Counted from the stretch's first letter, positions 1-9,416 are shown. The stretch is DNA of 32,340 nt from Candidatus Nomurabacteria bacterium (GCA_031255735.1 JAIRRY010000010.1:1-32340); one strand, 5' to 3'. Numbers and translations: made by a program. The notes: generated by a model not told the origin, from the sequence alone.

Positions 1-471
1 CTTGATCCAAGTGGGTTGCCTTCTACACTAACCCTGAATGTAGAGCTGCGCCAGCCAGTGGCGGCGTGGTCGCAAGATAGCAAAGATTTTTACGTTGACG
101 GCGACGGCAAGTCGTTTGAATATAGTTATCACGAACGTCCTACCTTAAACATCGTCGACGAGAACGAGCTGAGTGCTGAGTATAAGAACACGGCTATCGC
201 TAGTAACCGTTTTCTGCAAACTGTTGGCCGCCTGGTTACCGAGCTGGACGTGCGCCGGCTCACTGTCGAGAAACTGATTATCCCGCGTGGTATGGTGCGC
301 GAGATAGACGTGTTGGTGAAGGGGAGTGCGATACGTTTTAAGTTATCGGTCGATCGTTCGCCAGCCGAGCAGGCCGAAGATGTCGCTAGGGTGCTGAGGT
401 ATTTCAACGAGCGCGGCGAAGTGCCGCAATATGTAGATCTTAGGGTAGAGCAGAAGGCTTTTTACAAGTAG
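1..471 (+). CDS. C-terminal part of a FtsQ/DivIB-like cell division protein (5' truncated by window edge)
   Basis: Frame is open from base 1 (LDPSGLPSTLTLNVELRQ...), so the TTG at 16 is probably not the start. The C-terminus 'VEKLIIPRGMVREIDVLVKGSAIRFKLSVDR...YVDLRVEQKAFYK' resembles FtsQ/DivIB C-termini. Confidence 0.5.
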   Translation, partial: LDPSGLPSTLTLNVELRQPVAAWSQDSKDFYVDGDGKSFEYSYHERPTLNIVDENELSAEYKNTAIASNRFLQTVGRLVTELDVRRLTVEKLIIPRGMVREIDVLVKGSAIRFKLSVDRSPAEQAEDVARVLRYFNERGEVPQYVDLRVEQKAFYK

Positions 472-1162
472 GCTTTGAAAAATAGGCCTTTGCCCTAGTC
501 TGCTCTTTTGTTCGGTTTTTGTTCTATAAATAGGACGTACACGTGGTAGGGCATATAAACACACAAAAATGCACAAAAAGCAAATATAGCAAAAAAGCAG
601 GGAAAAGTGGGGTAGTACAATAAAATTCGAAAAATGCAAATATGTGGAAAACCTAAGGCCAAGGTGCGTTGTAGATACGTCTACGGCTACCATGGCTGAT
701 ATGGTGTATGAACGGCTTAGGGCGTGGTATAAGGTGTAAAACAGCTAGCACTTAAGTGCTTAAATTGCCGAAATAAGTGCGCTATAAGCGTGTAGTACTT
801 CCCTCAAGGTGAAGAGTGGCTCATTTAGGCTCATTAGAGTACACGTCCTAAAAGGTATATTGTGCGACATTAAACTAACCAAACAAAGATGAGTGTTAGT
901 ACCTCTTTTCTGCTTATATTTATCCCTGTTTTTTATAACTGGTTTGAATTTAATATATTTCGCTATGGTCTGCCCTGTGCATGTCTGCACGTCCGCATGC
1001 CTGTGTGGCTGACTATATATTATTAACTATAACTACACCATGTTTCAGTGCACATTTAAGTTCGGTTTTTGTTCGATGCGCTGGTTATAGATATGAAGCA
1101 GCTGCAACTAAAGGTGGTTAATAGGGGTGAGGAAAGCTGTATTTCTCTGCTCTGCCTTAGTT

Positions 1163-1198
1163 AAAAAAAGACAGCCTCGGCTTAGAAACCGCCGAGGC
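1163..1198 (-). terminator. Rho-independent terminator of the 1229-1666 unit
   Basis: Stem gcctcggc (1174-1181)/gccgaggc (1191-1198), followed on the minus strand by a T-rich tract (complement of aaaaaaag, 1163-1170). Confidence 0.8.
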
Positions 1199-1228
1199 AA
1201 AAAAGAGAAGTTGGTAAGAGGAGTTTGA

Positions 1229-1666
1229 TCAGATTAGTAGTGCAACTATACACAACGACAGTTGTATATAGTTTAGTACCATGTCATGCCAGGTATTACC
1301 TGTCATGTCATACTTTTTAAGTACAACTTGGCATGACATGGTCGCAACCATTATACAACTAAAAACTATAGTTGTTATTAATGGTTGTGCATTGGCGGCC
1401 GATAGCTTTATGGCGGCCGCCACCGCCATTACGGCGATAAAGACGCCACCCATTGACTGGGTGAACGCCAACCAGCCAGTGGCTGGTTTCACCAGCTTCC
1501 ACCATCTCACGACGGCGTCAACCATGATGTCGCATAGGAGCCATGCGACTACCATGGCGGCTAGTGCTATCTGCCATCGGATTTTAACCAATGGCAGTAA
1601 AATGCATACGAACGACATAAGTCGTATCGCGGCCCCATAGTATGGGACCATATTGATGACGCTCAT
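1229..1666 (-). CDS. Small multi-pass membrane protein (145 aa), hypothetical; coding sequence tiled with inverted repeats
   Basis: ORF with several hydrophobic segments, SD-like gagagggggtga upstream of ATG, its own promoter and terminator. May be a protein, an RNA, or both. Confidence 0.6.
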   Translation of the reverse strand: MSVINMVPYYGAAIRLMSFVCILLPLVKIRWQIALAAMVVAWLLCDIMVDAVVRWWKLVKPATGWLAFTQSMGGVFIAVMAVAAAIKLSAANAQPLITTIVFSCIMVATMSCQVVLKKYDMTGNTWHDMVLNYIQLSLCIVALLI

Positions 1667-1734
1667 TTTGCGTCACCCCCTCTCTAAAAATATACAAACA
1701 CTGAGCAACCGTATGTTACCCAGAATGCGGCTTA

Positions 1735-1763
1735 ATTGTACCACCCATGAGCGGTATTGTCAA
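1735..1763 (-). promoter_or_regulatory. Sigma70-type promoter for the 1229-1666 unit
   Basis: On the minus strand TTGACA (1763-1758), 17 nt, TACAAT (1740-1735). Confidence 0.7.
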
Positions 1764-1798
1764 TAATTCATAGTGAGAGCAGTTCAGTATTTAACTTA

Positions 1799-4594
1799 CT
1801 ATTTTTTGTTTGCACTGTGGCGTGGGTGACGCGAATGTTTAATGTAAACGGTTGTTGGGTCGTTGTTTGGCGGCGTTTTGCCGGCCTTCGGGGCTGGTGG
1901 TGTAGGCTTAGGTGTGGTTTTAAGCTTATTAGCAGCAGGCCTAGCGGTTGGCTTAGCCGGCTCAGTAGCTGGCTTTGGCGCTACGGTTTCCGTTTTGGTG
2001 GCGGCTTGTTTGCTTCTTTCATAGAGCGCCGACAGGTCTTTCAAGGTAGTTTTGGGTACACGATTCTCAGCCTTAGAAGGGCTAATTTTAGCTTTATTTA
2101 ATATAATTTGTGGCTTTGCGGCTGCGCCTTCGGCCTGCGCACCACGAGCGTGAATCTCTTCTTTATATACTGTGGGCGAGGCGATAATTTCGGCAATTTC
2201 ACGCTCTACTTCTGCCCTACTCCGCGCAAAACTATGGCGCGAGTTTTCGATAATCGTGCTAGAATGGTCGGTTTGTGGTGTAGGTAAGTTTAGTGTAGTT
2301 GCGCTAAACGCGGGAGCTTTTTCGCCGTTAATAATCATATTGATAATAAAATGGCGGTTGTGGATTTGCAGCAAGTCACCTTCTTCAAACTGCGGCTCGA
2401 ACTGCTTAGCCAGCATTGGAGCGTCGTCGGCTGAGACACGGAACGAAATCATAGTGCCTACGTTGCCAAACACGGCGTCGCGCACCGACTCGGTCATCTG
2501 CGAGATATACTGGTTGGCCACAGTGAGGTTTAGGCCATATTTACGGGCTTCAGAAAGAATAACCGCGAACGAATCGGTGGCGAAGTTTTGGAACTCGTCT
2601 ACATACAGATAAAACGGGCGGCGGTCGGCCAAGTCGGAAATATCGCTACGGCTCATGGCGGCTAACTGCACTTTTGTAACCAAAAACGCGCCTAAAATTG
2701 CAGCATTATCTTCACCAATAAGCCCTTTTGATAGGTTAACAATGAGAATTTTGCCGTTGTCCATAATCTCGCGGATATTGAATGAGCTTTTGGGCTGGCC
2801 AACAATGTTGCGGATGATAGGGTTAGCCGTGAAAGCACCAACCTTATTTAGCACTGGTGCGATAGCTTCGTTTACCTGTTTCTCGCTCCACTGACCAAAC
2901 TCGGCTTTCCAGAATTGCAGCACCGATACGTCTTTGCAGTATTCCAGCGTGTCTTTGCGGAAGTTTTTGTCGGTAAGCATGCGCGTAATATCAAGCATGG
3001 TGGCGTCTGGCCTATCGAGCAGTGCCAAAATAGTGTAGCGCAGCACATATTCCAAGCGCGGCCCCCAACTGTCGCCGAACATACGCTTCAGCACGCCGAT
3101 AACCTCAGAACTAATGTTTGGCTTGCGGTTTTGATCGGTCACCTCAAGCGGGTTAAAGGCCACGGGGTACATGGTATCGGCTGGGTTGAAATACACTACG
3201 TCGCTTATGCGTTCTTTAGGTATGAAACGCATATTGTTGATGGCAAAATCGCCATGCGGGTCGATAATGGCGTAACCCTGGTTGTGATAAATATCGGAAA
3301 GCGCGAATAGTTCCAACATGCCCGACTTTCCTGCTCCAGTTTGGCCAATAATGTAAACGTGGCGTGAACGGTCGCGGCGCAACATACCGAATTGATGGTT
3401 GATACCGCGGAAGTTAGTTAGTCCAAATGCGCTGATGTTTTCATCTACTACTGGGTCGCCAGTTAATACGGGTAACTTGGCGGGCGGCTCGGCAGTTTTA
3501 TTGCTTGCCCATACTACGTTTGGTGTTTCTACACTAGTGTGCGGCAAGTGGTATACGCTAGCGAGCTCTTGAATGTTGAGTACAAAACCTTTTTCAGCAA
3601 AACGGCGTTGTTTGTAAGCTTCCACCACACTGCGGTCGAATGTGCCATTAACTTGCTTAAAACCGTTTAAGTTGGTGCTGTTGTATTGCTTGAACGTGCC
3701 TGCTAAGGCTTGCATATGCAGCTTAGCGTTGGTTTGGTTGTTGCCCAGATACATTAGGCGGACTTTAACGCGGTAACCTAGCTTTGCGGCTTTTTCTCCG
3801 GCTTTGCTGATACGCGTTTTGTCGCGTTCGCTCAGCTCTACAGTGGTCGGCGAACTAGTTCCACCTTCTGGCGGTTTCCACAGGGCGGCCAAAGCCTCCA
3901 AAAACCAACGAAAGTCGAACCCGCCGCCACTGCTTAGTTTGAATAATCCACCGCCGTTTTTTACGCGGCGCACCCAGGCTTCAGACTGCTTGTGCCAATT
4001 GTCGGCAATTGGGCGAACCAGCATCTGAATCCACAGTTCTTCGTCGATAGATTCAAGCTTGGCTAATGTTCCAGTTACACCCGCTAATGGGTCAACTTCA
4101 AAGCTCTCGAAGGTTTTAATTGGCAGTGCTTCGTCGTCGGTTAAAATGATTTCAGAGCTATAGATAACAGGGTGGTCTTTGGAATGGTTTACGTAATCCT
4201 CTTTAGACTCGTAAATCTGCACCGTTGGGTACTGCGAGTAAATCTGCCCCTCTACGAAACTTTGTAGAATTTTCGGCACCCAAACATAGAAGCGGATTTG
4301 GCGATTAACGCTGGCGATCTCAAACCCAAGGTGCTCTTGTACACCGTTGTTTATTTTGAGCTCGTTGGCGTCGCGCAAAATTCCGTGTAAGCTGGCGAAA
4401 AGTTGTTCGGCGGCCAACTCTTTTTTATCGTTAGTGCGCGGAATTTCAAGTATTAAAAGCACACTTTCAATGTCGGCTGCTTTAATTTGGTCAATTTTTT
4501 TATAATTGCGATAAGTTAAGTACGACAGCACCACAACCAGAGGTAGCCAAACCCATGGCTGCAGAATAAAACTTATAATACTTGCGAAAATCAT
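1799..4594 (-). CDS. VirD4/TraG/HerA-like type IV secretion-family ATPase with N-terminal membrane segment and Pro/Lys/Thr-rich C-terminal tail
   Basis: Walker A 'IIGQTGAGKSGMLE', Walker B-like 'PFYLYVDEFQNF', 'YAIIDPHGDFA', N-terminal TM 'WVWLPLVVVLSYLTY'. Confidence 0.8.
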   Translation of the reverse strand: MIFASIISFILQPWVWLPLVVVLSYLTYRNYKKIDQIKAADIESVLLILEIPRTNDKKELAAEQLFASLHGILRDANELKINNGVQEHLGFEIASVNRQIRFYVWVPKILQSFVEGQIYSQYPTVQIYESKEDYVNHSKDHPVIYSSEIILTDDEALPIKTFESFEVDPLAGVTGTLAKLESIDEELWIQMLVRPIADNWHKQSEAWVRRVKNGGGLFKLSSGGGFDFRWFLEALAALWKPPEGGTSSPTTVELSERDKTRISKAGEKAAKLGYRVKVRLMYLGNNQTNAKLHMQALAGTFKQYNSTNLNGFKQVNGTFDRSVVEAYKQRRFAEKGFVLNIQELASVYHLPHTSVETPNVVWASNKTAEPPAKLPVLTGDPVVDENISAFGLTNFRGINHQFGMLRRDRSRHVYIIGQTGAGKSGMLELFALSDIYHNQGYAIIDPHGDFAINNMRFIPKERISDVVYFNPADTMYPVAFNPLEVTDQNRKPNISSEVIGVLKRMFGDSWGPRLEYVLRYTILALLDRPDATMLDITRMLTDKNFRKDTLEYCKDVSVLQFWKAEFGQWSEKQVNEAIAPVLNKVGAFTANPIIRNIVGQPKSSFNIREIMDNGKILIVNLSKGLIGEDNAAILGAFLVTKVQLAAMSRSDISDLADRRPFYLYVDEFQNFATDSFAVILSEARKYGLNLTVANQYISQMTESVRDAVFGNVGTMISFRVSADDAPMLAKQFEPQFEEGDLLQIHNRHFIINMIINGEKAPAFSATTLNLPTPQTDHSSTIIENSRHSFARSRAEVEREIAEIIASPTVYKEEIHARGAQAEGAAAKPQIILNKAKISPSKAENRVPKTTLKDLSALYERSKQAATKTETVAPKPATEPAKPTARPAANKLKTTPKPTPPAPKAGKTPPNNDPTTVYIKHSRHPRHSANKK

Positions 4595-4645
4595 TGTTCT
4601 AATGTCTATTTTCTCACCTGGTCGCCATTAGCGCAACCTCTGGTG

Positions 4646-5707
4646 TTATTTTTTGCTTTCGTCGTCGGCTAGAATGTAATCGGCTTTACCAACGCGTTTA
4701 AACTGCGGCTTGCTTTGCAAGTTGAGTAATACGGTGGTAGCCTTCACCTGGCGGTTCTTTAAAACACGCTTTACAACTTCGTCGCGGTAAACTGGTTCAC
4801 CGGCGTCGCGTAAGACTTTTTCAATCATGTCTGTAACGGTGCCACGCGTGTAACCCCAGCTAGCCAGAGCATAAATACCACGGCCAATCAGCACAAAGCG
4901 GTCATCTTTGATGAGCTCGTTGTGAATAGCTTGAGTTGTAACGTTTTTGCGCTTAAAATCGCTTTTTGAAATTGCGCTGCTAATTTCTGAAAAATGCATT
5001 GGCTGCTTGTTTTCCTCAAGAACCACGAAGATTTTGTCGCGGATATTGCGCGGGTTGACGGTTGGCCACTTGGTAAGCCCCCACAAGCCGTTTAGGCTGG
5101 TTAGATTTTTACTAACACTGGCTAGTGCGCTGATATGTGATGGGTGTTCGTAATCAAGCTTTTCGTCAAGTTCCTCGGCGGTAATAGGCGCTTTGTTTTC
5201 CTTGATAAGCTTGGCGATTTCATCGGTGCGCTTCTTGATACTGTCTTCGTTGCCGTACTCAGCAATGCCGACCGCTTGGTAATAGTAGTCGTTTTCGTGC
5301 ACAATGGCCAGATTGTCGGAGATTTCACCCAAGAAGGCCACGGCGGCGCGTTCGGTGGCATTAGTGTCACGCTCTAAAAGCTTATCTGTTAGGTCGCTAA
5401 CTTTGGCTACGCGCCCCATTTCGGTTAGGCTACGAATGACGAGCTTTTCTGCAGCTGGTAGGTCGATGGCTTTGCCATCTTCGGCCGACATTTTCAAGCG
5501 GATAAGAATGGCTTTTTCGAGCTGGCGAACGCGTTCACGCGTAATATTTAGCATCTCGCCGATCTGTTCTAGGGTTTCTTTGCGCTCTTTGATTCCAAAG
5601 CGACGAACGATGATTTCTTTCTCGCGGTCTTGATCAATAACGCTTAATATACTATCAATAGCCTTATTTATAATATTTAGATTTGTATCTGTCGAGCTAT
5701 TCGTCAT
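4646..5707 (-). CDS. Sigma-70 region 4-like HTH fused to HARE-HTH-like domains
   Basis: 'IIVRRFGIKERKETLEQIGEMLNITRERVRQLEKAILIRLK' is sigma region 4. 'MHFSEISSAISKSDFKRKNVTTQAIHNELIKDDRFVLIGRGIYALASWGY' is HARE-HTH-like. Confidence 0.8.
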   Translation of the reverse strand: MTNSSTDTNLNIINKAIDSILSVIDQDREKEIIVRRFGIKERKETLEQIGEMLNITRERVRQLEKAILIRLKMSAEDGKAIDLPAAEKLVIRSLTEMGRVAKVSDLTDKLLERDTNATERAAVAFLGEISDNLAIVHENDYYYQAVGIAEYGNEDSIKKRTDEIAKLIKENKAPITAEELDEKLDYEHPSHISALASVSKNLTSLNGLWGLTKWPTVNPRNIRDKIFVVLEENKQPMHFSEISSAISKSDFKRKNVTTQAIHNELIKDDRFVLIGRGIYALASWGYTRGTVTDMIEKVLRDAGEPVYRDEVVKRVLKNRQVKATTVLLNLQSKPQFKRVGKADYILADDESKK

Positions 5708-5850
5708 GGTTTCCTCTCGTCGCCACCATTAATTTGTTATCAGATTATAGCTATATACTATAATATATTAATTTTAATGTCAACCTCTAAACGCGGTCAA
5801 ACTTATTCTATTATTATATCACAAGCTTGCCGCAAGTTGTAAATAATTAT

Positions 5851-8163
5851 CTAAGACTTTTTTGTGCGGCGTTTTACTGGTTTTTTGCGAGTGGCTGCTC
5901 GGCGCGGTGCTTTACGAGCTGGTGCTTTCTCGAGTAATTCTTTGGCGCGTTCTTCTGTCACACTTTTTGGGTCTTCATCTTTTGGTATCTTGGCGTTTTT
6001 TGTGCCGTCAGTCACATATGGGCCAAAACGGCCATTTAGCACCTTAATCTTGCCGAAGTCGGCGATATTTTTCTCAGCTTCAGCTTTGAGTTTGGCAGCG
6101 TAAAGCTCAAGGGCTTCTTCAAGTGTGATATCGAATGGGTCATGCGGCTTAATGCTTACAAACAACTTACCAACCTGGATATATGGGCCAAAACGGCCGA
6201 TATTGGCTTTGATTTCATCGCCAGCTTCAGTTTTGCCAACCAGGCGTGGCAGCTTAAACATCTCTAGCGCTTGGTCTAGTTTTACGTCTTTTAAGTTTAC
6301 GCCAGTAGGCAGTGGCGCGAATTTAGGAGTTTCGTCGTCTTCTGCCGCGCCAAGCTGTAACATAGGGCCAAAACGGCCAAGCTTGGCTAGTACCACGCGC
6401 CCTGTTTTGGGGTCTACGCCCAGTTCGCGGGCGTTTACCACTTCGCTGCGCTCAATTGTTCCCGATTTCTCGATTAGCTCATGGAATGGTTTGTAGAAGG
6501 CGTCGAGCATTTTTACTTGGTCGAGCTTGCCGTCGGCCACTTCGTCCAACTCTTCCTCGATCTCGGCTGTAAAGTCGTAATCTACGATAGAGCTGAAAAA
6601 CTTAACCAAAAAGTCGTTTAACACTTCTCCAGCAGGAGTCGGAATTAACTTACCCTTGTCTGCCCCTGTCTTTTCTTGCACCACCTCTCTTTTGAGAGTC
6701 GAGCCTTGCAAGCGCAGCTCTACAGCGTCGCGTTCTTTGCCTTCGCCAATGCCTTTTTCTACGTATCCACGAGTTTGAATGTTTTCTAGGATAGTGGCGT
6801 AGGTGCTCGGGCGACCAATGCCAAGCGACTCGAGTTTTTTAACCAGCGACCCTTCAGTGTAGCGGGCGGGCGGTAGGCTGAACTTCTGGCGTGCTACTAT
6901 CTCGTTAGCGTCTAGTTTGTCACCTGTGGTGAGTTTTGGCAGTATAACCTCTTTGCCACCACCGTAAACTTTCAAGAAACCGTCGAAAACCACCACCTCG
7001 CCTTTGGCTTCGAACACTTGCTTGTGATCACTAATGTCGATCGTCACGGTTGTTTTTTCAAGCTCGGCAGACGCCATTTGGCTAGCCAATGTACGAGATC
7101 TAATCAGTTCGTAGACTTTTTTGTCGTAGGCCGTTGCTCCAGCGCTGGCCACGCTAATATCTGTAGGGCGGATGGCTTCGTGGGCTTCCTGCGCGTTGGC
7201 GTTTTTCGTCTTGAATTGGCGAATTTTGAGGTATTTCTTGCCAAATTCATCCTCAATATAATTACCTATTGCTCCTAAAGCCTGGTTACTCAGAGCGGTT
7301 GAGTCGGTGCGCATATAGGTAATATTACCCTGTTGGTACAATTTTTGCGCCGCATTCATGGTGGTGCGTGCCGAGTAGCCAAACCGAGCGTTGGCTTCTT
7401 GCTGCAGGGTAGACGTCGTAAACGGCGCTGAGGGGTTGCGCGTGCCTGGTGTGGTCTGTATACCCAAAATGCTATATAAAGCGCCAATAAGGCTGTTTAA
7501 AAAGCTCTGGGCGGACTTTTCACTACTAAATACCTCGTTTAATTCACCCTTGAGCTCGTCTTTGCCATGCGCGAACACGCCTGTGATTTTGAAGGTTTCT
7601 TCGGGCTTAAAGGCGTCAATTTCACGCTCGCGCTCTACAATTAGCCTAAGCGCGGGGCTTTGCACGCGGCCAGCGCTTTTGCCGCCTGGAACTTTACGCC
7701 ACACCACGGGGCTTAGCTCGTAACCTACCAGCCTATCTAGCGCCTGCCTGGCCTGTTGTGCTTGTACTAGGTCCATATCAATGGTGCGCGGTTTAGCGAT
7801 AGCCTCTTCCACGGCACTTTTGGTGATTTCATGATACTCAATACGTTTGGTGGTTTTAGGGTTGAGTTTTAATACTTCGCTAAGATGCCAAGCAATAGCT
7901 TCACCCTCGCGGTCGGGGTCAGTGGCCAGCCACACTTCGTCCACTTTCTCGGCGGCTTTTTTAAGCTCACTTACCACCTTTTTTTTAGCGGGGTCAACTT
8001 CGTACTTAGTTTTAAACCCGTTCCCTACATCTATAGCGTTGTTATCTTTTGGCGGAATTTGCCGAATATGCCCTATACTACTTAATACCTTAAAATCTTT
8101 GCCTAGGTATTTTTCGATGGTTTTTGCTTTTGCGGGGCTTTCTACTATTACTAAGTTCTTCAT
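5851..8163 (-). CDS. topA: DNA topoisomerase I
   Basis: 'MKNLVIVESPAKAKTIEKYLG', 'ATDPDREGEAIAWHL', 'ITYMRTDSTALS', 'GIGRPSTYATILENIQTRGYVEK', three C-terminal GRFGP repeats, basic tail. Confidence 0.98.
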   Translation of the reverse strand: MKNLVIVESPAKAKTIEKYLGKDFKVLSSIGHIRQIPPKDNNAIDVGNGFKTKYEVDPAKKKVVSELKKAAEKVDEVWLATDPDREGEAIAWHLSEVLKLNPKTTKRIEYHEITKSAVEEAIAKPRTIDMDLVQAQQARQALDRLVGYELSPVVWRKVPGGKSAGRVQSPALRLIVEREREIDAFKPEETFKITGVFAHGKDELKGELNEVFSSEKSAQSFLNSLIGALYSILGIQTTPGTRNPSAPFTTSTLQQEANARFGYSARTTMNAAQKLYQQGNITYMRTDSTALSNQALGAIGNYIEDEFGKKYLKIRQFKTKNANAQEAHEAIRPTDISVASAGATAYDKKVYELIRSRTLASQMASAELEKTTVTIDISDHKQVFEAKGEVVVFDGFLKVYGGGKEVILPKLTTGDKLDANEIVARQKFSLPPARYTEGSLVKKLESLGIGRPSTYATILENIQTRGYVEKGIGEGKERDAVELRLQGSTLKREVVQEKTGADKGKLIPTPAGEVLNDFLVKFFSSIVDYDFTAEIEEELDEVADGKLDQVKMLDAFYKPFHELIEKSGTIERSEVVNARELGVDPKTGRVVLAKLGRFGPMLQLGAAEDDETPKFAPLPTGVNLKDVKLDQALEMFKLPRLVGKTEAGDEIKANIGRFGPYIQVGKLFVSIKPHDPFDITLEEALELYAAKLKAEAEKNIADFGKIKVLNGRFGPYVTDGTKNAKIPKDEDPKSVTEERAKELLEKAPARKAPRRAATRKKPVKRRTKKS

Positions 8164-8261
8164 TGCATTCTAATTAATCACAGCCCGCGGGTAAAAGTCA
8201 AAAAATGGGCTACATTGGCACTGCTGACAGAGTTTAGTGGTGCTCATGAACATCTCGGTAA

Positions 8262-8513
8262 CTAAACAGCTGCTTTTTCGAGCTTTGTGATTCGGCGTTC
8301 GTGGTTATCTACCTTGCGTTCTAAGCCTGCGCTTGGTGCTAAGCGTTCTTTTTCGTCTGCGTCAAGTTGGTCGGCAATCCAATCAAGCTTATCGTCGACA
8401 TCTTTGAAGCGCTCGCTCATGGCCTCTTTAACGTCTATCAGTACCTTTTTGTGCTGCTCGTCAAATTTCTTGTCGAGATATTTCACTAGTCTAAGATACT
8501 GCTTATCATCCAT
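8262..8513 (-). CDS. Small coiled-coil hypothetical protein (83 aa)
   Basis: Charged heptad-like sequence 'KKFDEQHKKVLIDVKEAMSERFKDVDDKLDWIADQLDADEKERL...'. Confidence 0.6.
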   Translation of the reverse strand: MDDKQYLRLVKYLDKKFDEQHKKVLIDVKEAMSERFKDVDDKLDWIADQLDADEKERLAPSAGLERKVDNHERRITKLEKAAV

Positions 8514-8555
8514 ACACTAATTTAATCATAGTTTGGGCTTGAGTTAAACCCAAAA

Positions 8556-9416
8556 CTACCTTAATCCCCACTTATTACCACCTAGTGCGCGCACTAAGCC
8601 TTTAATCTCAAGCATGGTGATGGTTTGGTTAAACTCGCCCACAGGCACCTTTAGCCGTGCTATGATCTCTTCGCCGTCATTTACACCTTGTTTTATAAGG
8701 TTTAGAACGTCATTTTCTTGCCTATTGTCGCCTATCACTTCGGCTAAGTTAGCCTGCTCAAGTTTATCGGGCGCTATTACGGCTAGTATATCGTCTAGCT
8801 CGGTGTAAGGCATAGCACCCTGTTTAATTAGGTTGTTACAGCCGGCGCTCATTGGATTGTTAATATTACCAGGCACGGCAAACACTGGCCTACCTTGGTT
8901 TAGAGCGTGTGCAGCTGTGCTAAGGGTGCCGCTTCTGGTGGCGGCCTCTATAACTACCACGGCGTCAGAAAGACCACTTACAATACGATTACGCGCTAAA
9001 AAGTTTGCGGGATAGGTTGTCACTCCTGGGGGATATTCGCTGATAATAGCTCCGCCGCCGTTCTCAATCTGTTTACCTAGCGCTAAATTAGTGCGCGGAT
9101 AGATGTGGTCTATACTACTACCCAGCACGGCGATGGTTTGGCCACCAGCCTCTAGCGCCCCCGTGTGTGCTATCGAATCTATACCTAATGCTAAGCCAGA
9201 AATAACAATAATTCCCTTTTGTGCTAGCTCGTGAGCCACCTTATAACCAATATCTTTACCGTAACTAGTGGGCTTGCGTGAGCCTACAATTGCCACGCTT
9301 TTTATGCGAGTTTCAGGTAAAATGCCACGATAATACAACTTTTTAGGCTTAAGCGCAATGGTCTTTAATACCTCTGTAAATTTGTTGTCTTGGGGTTGAA
9401 CTTCATTGATTTTCAT
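8556..9416 (-). CDS. dprA: DNA processing protein DprA (DNA uptake)
   Basis: 'VAIVGSRKPTSYGKDIGYKVAHELAQKGIIVISGLALGIDSIAHTGAL', 'ISEYPPG', 'FLARNRIVSGLSDAVVVIEA'. Likely ATG at 9416; the ORF is open to 9518. Confidence 0.95.
   Translation of the reverse strand: MKINEVQPQDNKFTEVLKTIALKPKKLYYRGILPETRIKSVAIVGSRKPTSYGKDIGYKVAHELAQKGIIVISGLALGIDSIAHTGALEAGGQTIAVLGSSIDHIYPRTNLALGKQIENGGGAIISEYPPGVTTYPANFLARNRIVSGLSDAVVVIEAATRSGTLSTAAHALNQGRPVFAVPGNINNPMSAGCNNLIKQGAMPYTELDDILAVIAPDKLEQANLAEVIGDNRQENDVLNLIKQGVNDGEEIIARLKVPVGEFNQTITMLEIKGLVRALGGNKWGLR

Noticed and set aside
343-990. Minus ORFs of 116 and 76 aa in the left intergenic region
   Set aside because: One runs into the ftsQ-like gene antisense; neither has a convincing SD or recognisable domain.
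6017-6380. Three copies of gggccaaaacggcc within topA looked like a dispersed repeat
   Set aside because: They encode the repeated GRFGP motif of the topoisomerase I C-terminal repeats; protein-level repetition explains them.
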